From FEN-1088 sp031407985 (GTDB lineage Bacteria; Myxococcota_A; Polyangia; Fen-1088), in assembly GCA_031407985.1 (NCBI GenBank), contig JANOJB010000135.1, forward strand, positions 19,344 through 83,343: DNA of 64,000 nt, written 5' to 3'. Each line of letters begins with the position of its first letter. Position 1 is the first letter of the stretch. The translations under genes were made by a program, and so were the position numbers. Under the pieces are notes generated by a model. It did not search any database, was not told the DNA's origin, and saw only the letters and a list, made by a program, of their open reading frames with translations. Of the stretch, positions 9,331 to 17,352 are shown one piece after another.

Positions 9331-9933
9331 TCAGTCGCGGGGTTTTCCGGAAACGCACGGATTGCCCGGAACGTAGAAGCGTAGCTGGCGGGAGGCCCAG
9401 GCACCCGCGTAGGCGACACCGATTCTGGCGGAGCGCTTCACCCGTGGCACCGGGAACCCATCGTCGGAAACAAGCACCTCGCCGGCCGAAAGATCCCGTC
9501 CATTGTGCGTTCGGGTCACGCCCAATCCCGCGCATACCTTTCCAGGGCCGGAGAGCAGCCGGGTACCCGCGTCGCTTTCGAATCCCACGATCGGCTGAGC
9601 GGCCCGAATCAGCACCGCCCCCGCCGTACCGTCGGATTCGGTTACGACGTTCATGCAATGGTGCATTCCGTAGACCAGATAGACGTATAGGTATCCCGGA
9701 GGCCCAAACATGATCGCCGCGCGCGGCGTGGGACCGCGGCGTGCGTGGGAGGCCGCATCGCGTTCACCAAGATATGCCTCGACCTCGACGATGCGGGCCA
9801 CGCGCGTCTGTCGTCCCGAACGCACCAACAACTTGCCCAGAAGATCGCGCGCCACGTCCGCAGTGGGGCGTTCATAGAACGACTGTGTCAACGGTAGGAA
9901 CACGGCTGCCGCCGGCCTGGCCATCGGTATCAT
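9331..9933 (-). CDS. mpg: DNA-3-methyladenine glycosylase, AAG/MPG family
   Basis: 200 aa, the full length of bacterial AAG-type glycosylases, which excise alkylated and deaminated purines in base-excision repair. By family comparison the general-base Glu is E52 in 'VEVEAYLGERDAASH', with the intercalating Tyr at Y54 and the His at H63. 'GYLYVYLVYGMHHCMNVV' follows, as expected. The start is the ATG at 9933, which has GGAG eight bases upstream. It is followed downstream by no gene on its strand, and the exonuclease gene lies immediately upstream on the same strand (32-base gap). Confidence 0.9.
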   Translation of the reverse strand: MIPMARPAAAVFLPLTQSFYERPTADVARDLLGKLLVRSGRQTRVARIVEVEAYLGERDAASHARRGPTPRAAIMFGPPGYLYVYLVYGMHHCMNVVTESDGTAGAVLIRAAQPIVGFESDAGTRLLSGPGKVCAGLGVTRTHNGRDLSAGEVLVSDDGFPVPRVKRSARIGVAYAGAWASRQLRFYVPGNPCVSGKPRD

Positions 9934-9964
9934 CGGAGTCTCCGTGTCCGCGTCACCGGGACCG

Positions 9965-10696
9965 TCACGGGGTATCGGACAAAAGCAAACGTGCCCGATC
10001 CGTGCCTCCCAGCAGCGTCGTGAAGCGTCCGTCGGACTCCAGCGCGCCCAAGAGATCAGCAGTGGTCTTTCGATATACCTCGCGGGTGATGTCTCCCGTG
10101 ATCAACCTGTAGCGCAGCAGCACGAACGCGGTTTGCGCGACGTCGGACAGGCAATAACGCCGAATCGCATCGATCTGTCCGGCGCGGAACAATCCGTCCA
10201 CCTGCGTACCGTCAACGCCAACCTTGCCGGGAAGGCCGATCAATCTGGCCGCTCCATCCAGCGACGTCATCCGCGCGGCGCCGAAGTCCGAGATCGCGTC
10301 GCCGAGATCGAGATGTCCCTCCTCGCTGAATCGATAGCGAAAGCCATTGCCACGGTAGTACCAGTTGAAATCGACGCCGTGGCGCAGCGCCCGCAACGCC
10401 AACACCGGTAGGTCGAACGACCGTCCGTTCCAGCTGACCACGCGCGGGTTGTAGCGGCGGACAAAATCCGCGAAGTCCGCCATCATATCGGCCTCGGACT
10501 TGTCTTCACCGATGATGCCGATCCGTTTGCAGGCCAGGGCCTCGTCGAGCCAGATGACCCCAATGACAATCGGACGACAGGCGTAAAGCGGTGGGAAGGG
10601 GCGTTCGGCTCCCACGGCTGGCTCGGGCGGTGTGTACAGATCCAGATCGGGAACCGTCTCGATATCGAGGATCAGGGAACCACCGCCGCTGGACAT
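9965..10696 (-). CDS. PolB-like 3'-5' exonuclease (DNA_pol_B_exo2 type)
   Basis: 243 aa. The DEDD-exonuclease pattern is visible: 'LILDIETVPDLDL' with D11 and E13, 'VSWNGRSFDLPVLALRAL' in the middle, and 'YCLSDVAQTAFVLLRY' near the C-terminus. This matches the family described as predicted 3'-5' exonucleases related to the exonuclease domain of PolB. It lies directly upstream of the DNA glycosylase on the same strand with a 31-base gap, so the two may form a DNA-repair operon. A GATACT-like box lies eight bases before the ATG. Confidence 0.85.
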   Translation of the reverse strand: MSSGGGSLILDIETVPDLDLYTPPEPAVGAERPFPPLYACRPIVIGVIWLDEALACKRIGIIGEDKSEADMMADFADFVRRYNPRVVSWNGRSFDLPVLALRALRHGVDFNWYYRGNGFRYRFSEEGHLDLGDAISDFGAARMTSLDGAARLIGLPGKVGVDGTQVDGLFRAGQIDAIRRYCLSDVAQTAFVLLRYRLITGDITREVYRKTTADLLGALESDGRFTTLLGGTDRARLLLSDTP

Positions 10697-10829
10697 AGCT
10701 GGTCAGTATCGCACCGCCGCGGTCGTCGGTTCGTGATTTTCGATGACCCGCCGGTCACACGGCGGTGAAGCGGTGATCCGACAAGGGATCTTGCGGCGCC
10801 TTCCACCCCCACGGTAGATATGCCCGACA

Positions 10830-11072
10830 ATGCCCAGACGCCGCCGCCTTGGCCGCCTGTTGTTCGCCCTGGCGCTTGTGCTGGCTATTCCCGTCGCTGG
10901 CTGCTCGCATGCGCCGCCGGTTCAGCCTTGGCAGCGTGAACACCTGGCCAAGCGGGCGATGCGTTTCGATGCCGATCCGGTCGAGATGCGTTTTCGGCAG
11001 CACTTGTTTGGCGCTCGCGAGGCTTCGGATCTGGGGTACGGCGAACCGGGCGGGGGCTGCGGCTGCAATTGA
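10830..11072 (+). CDS. DUF4266 family small lipoprotein
   Basis: 80 aa. A signal sequence ends in the lipobox 'IPVAGC' (Cys about residue 25), followed by 'VQPWQREHLAKRAMRFDADP', the characteristic DUF4266 core, and a C-terminal 'GGGCGCN'. The protein is thus a small exported lipoprotein with two free cysteines at its very end. DUF4266 genes commonly sit beside DUF3570 genes, as here: the stop overlaps the next start (TTGA, 11069-11072). From memory such pairs often accompany ApbE flavin transferase and thioredoxin-like genes; neither is in this window. The molecular role is unknown. Confidence 0.8.
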   Translation: MPRRRRLGRLLFALALVLAIPVAGCSHAPPVQPWQREHLAKRAMRFDADPVEMRFRQHLFGAREASDLGYGEPGGGCGCN

Positions 11073-12250
11073 AACCAACCGTTGTCGTCGCGCGGTCGTT
11101 CGTGGTGTTGTTTGTCTGTCCCGTCGCGGTCGTGGCCGTTGGCGTTACCGCGCAAGCGGACAATCAAGTCACCGTTCGTGGTCAGTACTATCGCGAGCCG
11201 TCGACGCGCGTCGTCCAGCCGGTGGTCGAAATCGCAAAGGATTTGCCCGGCGGGATCGACATCAGGGCACACTCCCTCCTGGACGCGATCACGTCCGCGT
11301 CGGCTGCGTCGGGTCCATCGGGGGACAACATCTTTACTGAATACCGGAGCGAAGCTGGGTTTTCCGCCCGCGCGTCCTGGTCGCGCTGGCGGGTGCGGTT
11401 GGGATACAAGTACAGCGCGGAGTCGGACTATTGGTCTCACGCCTTTTCGGCGTCGGCTACGTTGCGGACATGGGGAGATACCGGAGCCTTGATCCTGTCC
11501 CTCGGTGGGGGATTTGATCAGGTCGGCCGGCGTATTCAGGGTACGGCGCCCACGCCGGCGGGGTCCACCGCATGTGCGCCGGGTGGCCGAAAGACCTGTC
11601 CACTTGAAACGATGTTCGGAGGCATCGGTTACAGCCAAGTGTTATCCCCGACGATCCTGGTCCAGGGCGGATACGAGTTCGCTTACCAAGAAGGGTACAT
11701 CTCCAGCCCCTACCGCATGGAGATGCTGCCCGACAAACGATTGCGGAATGCCCTGCTGGCGCGGGTGGCGAAGTATTTCCCCGGAAGTGGCACCGGTCTC
11801 CAGGTTCACTACCGTTACTACTGGGACCTGTATCCAGGCGAGCACTCCGACTGGGAGATGCCCAGCGCGCAGGTCGTGCGATCGAAGGATCCTTGGGGCG
11901 TGAAAAGCGGTACGTACGAGTTACGCGTTTTTCAGGCGGTGGGGCCGGATCTGGAAGTGCGATTGACCGGCCGGTACTACGCACAGGGAGAGGCCAATAT
12001 TCGCTGCGACGTCGTGGCTGATCCTGGCTGCCAGAGCTCGGTCTATTCGACCAACCAGCCGCAGTTGGCTCGGATTTACACCGGCTTTGTCGAGGGCAAG
12101 CTGTACTGGGAGGCGCGCCGTTGGCGTGGCGTGCCTTTCGTCGGTTGGTTTTCTGAGGGCACGTTCGAACTTTCCTACGGGCGTTACCTTCAGACGACCT
12201 CTTTCGCCGATGCGCATGTGCTTCAGACGGCGTATTCGTTGCCGTTCTAG
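11069..12250 (+). CDS. DUF3570 family outer-membrane-like protein
   Basis: 393 aa. An N-terminal hydrophobic signal is followed by 'VTVRGQYYREPSTRVVQPVVEI', 'GDNIFTEYRSEAG' and alternating aromatic strands ending in '...VLQTAYSLPF', where a terminal Phe is typical of outer-membrane barrels. The body matches the DUF3570 pattern. It starts with TTG overlapping the stop of the DUF4266 lipoprotein, so the pair is surely one transcript and probably translationally coupled. A barrel that presents or exports a partner of the lipoprotein is an inference. Confidence 0.78.
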   Translation: MKPTVVVARSFVVLFVCPVAVVAVGVTAQADNQVTVRGQYYREPSTRVVQPVVEIAKDLPGGIDIRAHSLLDAITSASAASGPSGDNIFTEYRSEAGFSARASWSRWRVRLGYKYSAESDYWSHAFSASATLRTWGDTGALILSLGGGFDQVGRRIQGTAPTPAGSTACAPGGRKTCPLETMFGGIGYSQVLSPTILVQGGYEFAYQEGYISSPYRMEMLPDKRLRNALLARVAKYFPGSGTGLQVHYRYYWDLYPGEHSDWEMPSAQVVRSKDPWGVKSGTYELRVFQAVGPDLEVRLTGRYYAQGEANIRCDVVADPGCQSSVYSTNQPQLARIYTGFVEGKLYWEARRWRGVPFVGWFSEGTFELSYGRYLQTTSFADAHVLQTAYSLPF

Positions 12251-12301
12251 GCCGACCTTCCCTTTTCGACGACGATTCAGGCGGACGCGCGTGTCATACG
12301 C

Positions 12302-12307
12302 TAGGCT
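12302..12307 (+). promoter_or_regulatory. -10 box of a probable leaderless promoter (membrane protein / SDR operon)
   Basis: TAGGCT, then six bases (GAACGC), then the ATG at 12314. The same six-base spacer GAACGC occurs between a TATAAT box and ATG at 25472-25486. No Shine-Dalgarno sequence is seen. Confidence 0.45.
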
Positions 12308-12313
12308 GAACGC

Positions 12314-12655
12314 ATGGCGGATCCCGCCGATACAGGGCAGGTCCAAGCGATGCCGCTGCGTCACCTCCGCGCCGCGCAGCTTCGCGCGCGTGCGGTCCGG
12401 GGGGGCCTGGTCAAGCTGGCCTTCGGGACGGTCTTCCTGATGGGTGCGCTGGCGCACGCGTTGTCTCCCGATCGCCACGATCAGGGCAGTCTCTTTTGGA
12501 TGACGTTGTTGTCGCTGATGTCCACCGCCAACGTTGCCCTGGGAATGCGGTCGCTCAACCGGGTACGTCGGCCGCGGGGGCGATCGTGGTTGGTGGTGGC
12601 GGGGGCATGGGGCCTTTTGGCCGTCGTCCTGCTCGGGCTACTGTTGCGGCGATGA
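12314..12655 (+). CDS. Small membrane protein of unknown function
   Basis: 113 aa with three hydrophobic stretches: about residues 31-50, 57-76 and 90-111, separated by Arg-rich loops. I do not recognise a family. The last four bases ATGA overlap the start of the SDR gene, so it is co-transcribed and probably translationally coupled with it; this supports it being a real gene. A function in membrane lipid metabolism alongside the SDR would be speculation. Confidence 0.6.
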   Translation: MADPADTGQVQAMPLRHLRAAQLRARAVRGGLVKLAFGTVFLMGALAHALSPDRHDQGSLFWMTLLSLMSTANVALGMRSLNRVRRPRGRSWLVVAGAWGLLAVVLLGLLLRR

Positions 12656-13515
12656 CCATGCCGATCGAATCAGGTGAACGCCAGGTGGTCCTGATCACCG
12701 GCGCGTCGTCGGGGATCGGACATGCGACCGCCCGGCGATTCGCCGCGCGCGGTTGGCGTGTGTTCGCCAGCATGCGCCGTCCAGAGAAGGGGGAGGCGTT
12801 GCGCGCGGAGGCGCGGGATCGGGGGTGGTCACTGGAAACCCCCCAGCTTGACGTCACCGACGATGCGTCGGTGGCGCGGGCTATCGACGGCATTCTGGCC
12901 GCGACAAGCGGGCGCATCGATCTGTTGATGAACAATGCGGCCTTCTATTCATTTGGCCCCCTAGAGGAGACCACGCCCGACGAGCTGCGGGCGCAGATGG
13001 AGACCAACCTGATCGGTGTCCATCGCGTGACCCGCGCGGTGTTGCCGGCCATGCGGGCTCGCGGGCAGGGTCGCATCGTGGTGATGAGTTCGGTATCGGG
13101 CCTGGTGGCCATGCCGGCCGTGGGTGCCTATCACGCGTCCAAGTGGGCGATCGAGGCCTGGGCCGAGGCCCTGCGGTACGAACTGGGGCCGTTGGGAATT
13201 GCCGTGGTGCTGATCGAGCCCGGTCCGTTCAAGACGCTGCTGCACGACAACGAGGTCAGGGCCGCGGCCGCGGGCGCGCCCGGATCGCCCTATTTGGGGA
13301 TGCTGACGGCGTACAAGCGCGAATTCAAGAAACTGCGCCGCGCGGAACTGCCGCCGTTGATCGATCTCATCGAACGGGCCGCGACCGTCCGCCGCCCGCG
13401 ACTGCGCTGGCCGGTTGGACCCAACGCCTTCTCGGGCGCCTATCTGCGCCGGATCTGCCCGGACCGTATTTACGAACTGGTGATGCGTCTCGTTTTCCGG
13501 AGTCGCGCGCCTTAG
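12652..13515 (+). CDS. Short-chain dehydrogenase/reductase (SDR)
   Basis: 287 aa from ATG 12652. The NAD(P)-binding motif 'TGASSGIG' lies near residue 14, 'NNAA' near residue 90, and the catalytic 'SSVSG...YHASK' Ser-Tyr-Lys set follows at about 140-160, so all classical SDR active-site residues are present. The C-terminal region includes 'GPFKTLLHDNEVRA', common in SDRs acting on hydrophobic or lipid substrates, but the substrate is not determinable. The frame is open upstream, yet that part overlaps the membrane-protein gene; the ATGA overlap at 12652-12655 fixes the start. Confidence 0.88.
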   Translation: MTMPIESGERQVVLITGASSGIGHATARRFAARGWRVFASMRRPEKGEALRAEARDRGWSLETPQLDVTDDASVARAIDGILAATSGRIDLLMNNAAFYSFGPLEETTPDELRAQMETNLIGVHRVTRAVLPAMRARGQGRIVVMSSVSGLVAMPAVGAYHASKWAIEAWAEALRYELGPLGIAVVLIEPGPFKTLLHDNEVRAAAAGAPGSPYLGMLTAYKREFKKLRRAELPPLIDLIERAATVRRPRLRWPVGPNAFSGAYLRRICPDRIYELVMRLVFRSRAP

Positions 13516-13556
13516 CCGCCTCACGCGGGTATACTTCATTCACCTTGCCCGAGGAG

Positions 13557-14345
13557 ATGCTTTCCCCCCAGGAGGTCGACTACGTGCTTCGGCGCGCCGC
13601 CGAGATCGACAGCGGTCCGGGCGAACTGGTCCGGGGCGCTGAAGGTGCCCTGGGCGCGCTTGAGCCTCAGATGACCGTCGACGAGGTGGTGCGCCTGGCC
13701 GCCGAGGTGGGCCTGCGGCGTGAAGCGGTTGTCGCCGCCCTGGCCGAGGTTCGGCGGGGAGCCGTGATCCAGCCCGAGTCTGGGCCGTTGGCACGCGCGC
13801 TGGGGTCAAGTCACATCGTCGTCAGTCGCGTCGTGCCCGGCGCGTCGGAGCCGGTACGGCGCGCGGTCGAGAGGTTCTTGCGCGAACAACTGATGACGGT
13901 GCGGCGGCATCACGGCGATCGCATCGAATGGGAACGCGCGCAAGGGATCTGGCCAGGGTTGTTGCGGTCCCTCGATTTCTCGAAGCGCTACGGATTCAGC
14001 CTGGTGAATCACGTCGAGACGACAATCGTCCCCGAGGGCGATTCCACCGCGGTTACGTTCAACATCGACGTCAGCGAAATGCGGCGCGAGAGGATCGCGC
14101 ATATGGGTATTCGATCGCTGTTGGCGTTCGCACTGATCGGTCTGGGCGGAACGGCGCTGTTTCCCGGATTCGGCCTGGGCGATGTGTTGACGTTGGCCGG
14201 CGGTGGGGTGGCGGCCGGCGGCATTCTTGCGCTGGAACGCCGACGGTATCTGGAAAGCCGCGGCCGCGTGATCCTGGCTCCCGAACGGTTTCTGGACCTG
14301 CTGGTGCAACGCCGGCGGCGCGTGGGCGCTGTCGAGCCGGGGTGA
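13557..14345 (+). CDS. Hypothetical membrane protein with N-terminal helical domain
   Basis: 262 aa. The N-terminus ('LSPQEVDYVLRRAAEIDS...MTVDEVVRLAAEVGL') looks like a helical domain with two repeats of an Asp/Glu-rich amphipathic helix. A beta-rich middle follows, then two adjacent membrane helices ('SLLAFALIGLGGTALF', 'VLTLAGGGVAAGGILAL') and a basic C-terminus. I do not recognise the family. Start choice is uncertain: ATG 13557 has GAGGAG directly against it with no spacer, while an in-frame TTG at 13545 lies nine bases after a TATACT box (13530-13535). It converges on the kinase gene. Confidence 0.6.
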   Translation: MLSPQEVDYVLRRAAEIDSGPGELVRGAEGALGALEPQMTVDEVVRLAAEVGLRREAVVAALAEVRRGAVIQPESGPLARALGSSHIVVSRVVPGASEPVRRAVERFLREQLMTVRRHHGDRIEWERAQGIWPGLLRSLDFSKRYGFSLVNHVETTIVPEGDSTAVTFNIDVSEMRRERIAHMGIRSLLAFALIGLGGTALFPGFGLGDVLTLAGGGVAAGGILALERRRYLESRGRVILAPERFLDLLVQRRRRVGAVEPG

Positions 14346-14384
14346 GATGACCTGTTTGCGCCCGCTGCGCCCCAGGTCGAGAAG

Positions 14385-15938
14385 CTAGAACGAGGGAACC
14401 GCGAGGCCGTCGGCGTCGTGTACCGTCGGACGACGAGGCTTTGGTTGTCGCGCGGGCGTCTTCGGACGCTTGTCCTTAGCGCTGTCGTTGTTCGTGTCGG
14501 CTGCGGGTAGCCGCTGTAGCGACAGGTGTAGTTCCTGATCCCTTCTGAGATCCAGCTTAACGGGGCGGTCTTTGTAGCCTTCGGCGCGAATGACATAACC
14601 GGAAGCATCCCCGTCCTTGGGCAGCTTCAACTCCAGGGGAACGGCGCCCAGGTCTTCGGCTTCCGTCTGACCTTCGACCTTGCGGAAAACGTGCGCTCCT
14701 GCGGGTTCGACTTCGAACTTCACGCTGACGGTCTCGGGCACCACGGGGGGCGGTGGTGGCGGGGGCTCATTCGGGGTGGGCGCCGCAACGGTAGGCGTCT
14801 CGGCTGGGGACTGGCGATTCTTGGTAACGACGAAGAATCCGACCGCGGCCAATCCGAACGCCAGAGCCACCCCGATAACCAAGCCTTTCTTGCCGCGAGC
14901 GGGAACCTGATCGAGATCGCCTTCCAGTTCGGAGACGGCCGACGACAATGTGGTCTGTTCTTGCGGAAACGCTCCGGTCGTCGCGCCGGCTTGTTGCGGA
15001 CGCGACAGGGTAGCGGGCTGGGCCACCGCGCGGCGGGGGCGCGGCAGCTCCAAAGAGGTCACGTCCGCTTCGCCCGTGAGCGCGTCGCGAAATGCCTTCA
15101 TGTCGGGGAAGCGATCGTCCAGTTCCTTGGCCAACGCGCGTGCCACGGCTCGTACGATGTGGGGGGGCGTTCTGGGAGCGAAATCGGCCAGCGACGGCGC
15201 TGGCTCTAGCATGTGTTTGGCGAACAACTCACCCACGCCCTCGGCCATGAACGGGGGTCGCCCCGAGAGCATCTCGAACAGGATGACCGACAATGAATAG
15301 ACATCGGTGCGGTGATCCAGTTTGCCCGAACCTCGGCACTGCTCGGGCGACATATACAGGGGCGTGCCCATCAGCGACCCGGTTCGGGTCTTGACCGAAT
15401 GTCCGCCCGACTGCGCGGTATCCCAACCCGTGCTCATCTTGGCGACGCCAAAGTCGAGGATTTTGACGACCAGCCGTGCGCCTTCGCCCAGCAAGTGGAC
15501 GTTGTGGGGCTTCAGATCCCGGTGGACGATGCGTTTTCCGTGCGCCGCCTGCAGGGCATCGCAGATTTGGACGACGATGGCCACCGCTTCCTCGGGCGGC
15601 AGAGGACCCCGCGCGATACGGTCCGACAGGGACTCGCCGGACAGGAACTCCATGACGAAATAAGGCTGACCGTCACTCGTCTGGCCGAAGTCTAGAATCT
15701 CGACGATGTTGGGATGCGCGATGACGTGAATCGCGCGCGCTTCGTTGAAGAATCGCGCGACGGTTTCAGAGTCCTTCGCGAAGCTCGTGTGCAGTAACTT
15801 GATTGCGACCTTGCGGCCGATCACGGGGTGTTCGGCCAGGTAGACCACCCCCATCCCGCCCTCGCCGATTTGTTGGACGACGCGGTAGTTGCCTATGGTC
15901 TGTCCGACCAGGGTTACGTTCTGTTCCATCGGCGCCAT
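14385..15938 (-). CDS. Ser/Thr protein kinase with membrane anchor and PEGA-like sensor region
   Basis: 517 aa. The cytoplasmic kinase domain (about residues 16-290) shows 'IGEGGMGVVYLAEHP' (Gly loop), 'VAIKLL' (Lys), 'HRDLKPHN' (catalytic loop), 'DFGVAK' and 'GTPLYMSPEQC'. A membrane helix near residue 355 ('LVIGVALAFGLAAVGFFVV') is followed by a Pro-rich linker and a beta-rich PEGA-like region ('SVKFEVEPAGAHVFRK', 'YVIRAEGYKDRPVKLDL'). The C-terminal tail is rich in Lys, Pro and Arg. Substrates are unknown. Its ATG directly abuts the stop of the PEGA protein gene with no gap, so the two form an operon. Confidence 0.93.
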   Translation of the reverse strand: MAPMEQNVTLVGQTIGNYRVVQQIGEGGMGVVYLAEHPVIGRKVAIKLLHTSFAKDSETVARFFNEARAIHVIAHPNIVEILDFGQTSDGQPYFVMEFLSGESLSDRIARGPLPPEEAVAIVVQICDALQAAHGKRIVHRDLKPHNVHLLGEGARLVVKILDFGVAKMSTGWDTAQSGGHSVKTRTGSLMGTPLYMSPEQCRGSGKLDHRTDVYSLSVILFEMLSGRPPFMAEGVGELFAKHMLEPAPSLADFAPRTPPHIVRAVARALAKELDDRFPDMKAFRDALTGEADVTSLELPRPRRAVAQPATLSRPQQAGATTGAFPQEQTTLSSAVSELEGDLDQVPARGKKGLVIGVALAFGLAAVGFFVVTKNRQSPAETPTVAAPTPNEPPPPPPPVVPETVSVKFEVEPAGAHVFRKVEGQTEAEDLGAVPLELKLPKDGDASGYVIRAEGYKDRPVKLDLRRDQELHLSLQRLPAADTNNDSAKDKRPKTPARQPKPRRPTVHDADGLAVPSF

Positions 15939-17207
15939 TTAAAAATCAAACTCGGCCAGAATTCCCCCGCTGGTCGCCCCAGCCGTCGGAAAAATTCTGA
16001 GCCCTCGATGTGCTTGTTGCCGCGCGCTGTCGGCATCCGAATCGATGTAGCCTTTATAGAACAGGTAACCGCTGGCGATCCCCAACGCCGATCCGACACC
16101 CACGCAGATCCACTGCAGCGTTTGGGCCCGGTTTCCCTCGTCGTTCAGACTCGCGATTTTGTCCTTGCTGGCTTGGTCGGTCACCGCGGGAGTGACAACG
16201 GTCCTTGTGTTGTCGCACAGCTGGTTTGGATTCGCCGTACACGGAAAACGCCGGTATTTGTCGAGATCGTCGTTGACGCCCTGGATATCAAGACCGAATT
16301 TCACGGCGGCGCCCGCACTGGCGAGGCCCGCGGCCAACGTGACCCAGAAGCCCGCCTTGTAACCCCCGCGTCCCGTTCGGGGCTCTTCGTCTGCCCGCGC
16401 CACCGGTGCAGCCTTCATGGGTTCGGTGGACGGAACGGGAGTGGACTCGATCTTTGCGACCTCGGTGGTTTTGCCGTCCTCGGTGGCTTTCGCGGAGACG
16501 GTCGCCGCATCCATGCTGAGGTTGACGGCCGCGGTTTGTCCCGCGGAGACGATGAATTGTTGCTTGGCTGGGGCCTGACCGGGCTTCGTCAGCGTCAGTT
16601 CGTGTTTGCCGGCCGCGACGTCCGGGATCGACAAGGGTTGTTCGGCCGTCACCCCAACCGGCTCCCCATCCAGTGACACCTTGGCGCCAAACACGTTCGA
16701 GGTGATCTGGACGGTTCCGGCGCTCAGGGGCTTTCCCGTCAGTTTCGCGAACCAGCGGGAAGCAGCCGCCTTGATCCCGGCCGAGTCCGCCTGCTTCTTC
16801 GGTAGGGTTTCCGTCAGCCAGAAATCCAGTTTTGCCTTGCGGACATCGAACATTTTCAGCCAGATGGCGAAGTCGTCACCCTGTTTTTTGACGCTGCCGT
16901 AGATGATCTTCTGCGCATCCAGGCTTTTGCCCGCTTGGGCCATGCAACTCGCCGCCTCATCGGCGCAGGAGAAGACCAGCTTGACCTCGACCAGATCCTT
17001 CCCTGAAACCAGGTGTAGGTCCTTGCTGGCCGACACGCGTTGTCGCAGCTGTTCGGCGATCTCGTCGGTCAGGCTGGAAGGCACGTCAATCGCTTCCAGG
17101 CCAAGAACGGCCGTGGACGAGACTTCAGGTTGGGCGCGGGCAGACCGGGGAGTAAGAGCCCCGAGCGCCAGTGCAATCAGGCAAGGACCAAGCCATCGCA
17201 GGCGCAT
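15939..17207 (-). CDS. Exported PEGA-domain protein
   Basis: 422 aa. A signal peptide (cleavage likely after 'PRSARA') is followed by a CsgG/TolB-like alpha/beta domain ('TAVLGLEAIDVPSSLTDEIAEQL', '...KIIYGSVKKQGDDFAIWLKM') to about residue 155, then a PEGA domain ('GTVQITSNVFGAKVSLDGEPV...GKHELTLTKPG') to about 240, a Thr/Glu-rich linker, and two hydrophobic segments near 290 and 370. PEGA domains are thought to bind cell-surface components. Being immediately upstream of a Ser/Thr kinase that has its own PEGA-like exterior suggests a shared envelope-sensing task; this is an inference from context. Confidence 0.78.
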   Translation of the reverse strand: MRLRWLGPCLIALALGALTPRSARAQPEVSSTAVLGLEAIDVPSSLTDEIAEQLRQRVSASKDLHLVSGKDLVEVKLVFSCADEAASCMAQAGKSLDAQKIIYGSVKKQGDDFAIWLKMFDVRKAKLDFWLTETLPKKQADSAGIKAAASRWFAKLTGKPLSAGTVQITSNVFGAKVSLDGEPVGVTAEQPLSIPDVAAGKHELTLTKPGQAPAKQQFIVSAGQTAAVNLSMDAATVSAKATEDGKTTEVAKIESTPVPSTEPMKAAPVARADEEPRTGRGGYKAGFWVTLAAGLASAGAAVKFGLDIQGVNDDLDKYRRFPCTANPNQLCDNTRTVVTPAVTDQASKDKIASLNDEGNRAQTLQWICVGVGSALGIASGYLFYKGYIDSDADSARQQAHRGLRIFPTAGATSGGILAEFDF

Positions 17208-17352
17208 GAGTTAACCCGAATGTTTCCGCAGGGAAGGGTCCCTGTCAATCTCGGTGGTACTCCGTAACGCGCCGCTTCCTCTTATCCGCGGGGCGCATAA
17301 GCAATGCTGGCTTTTATCAGGTTTTCCATTGTGATCGTGGTTGCGTGCTAGC

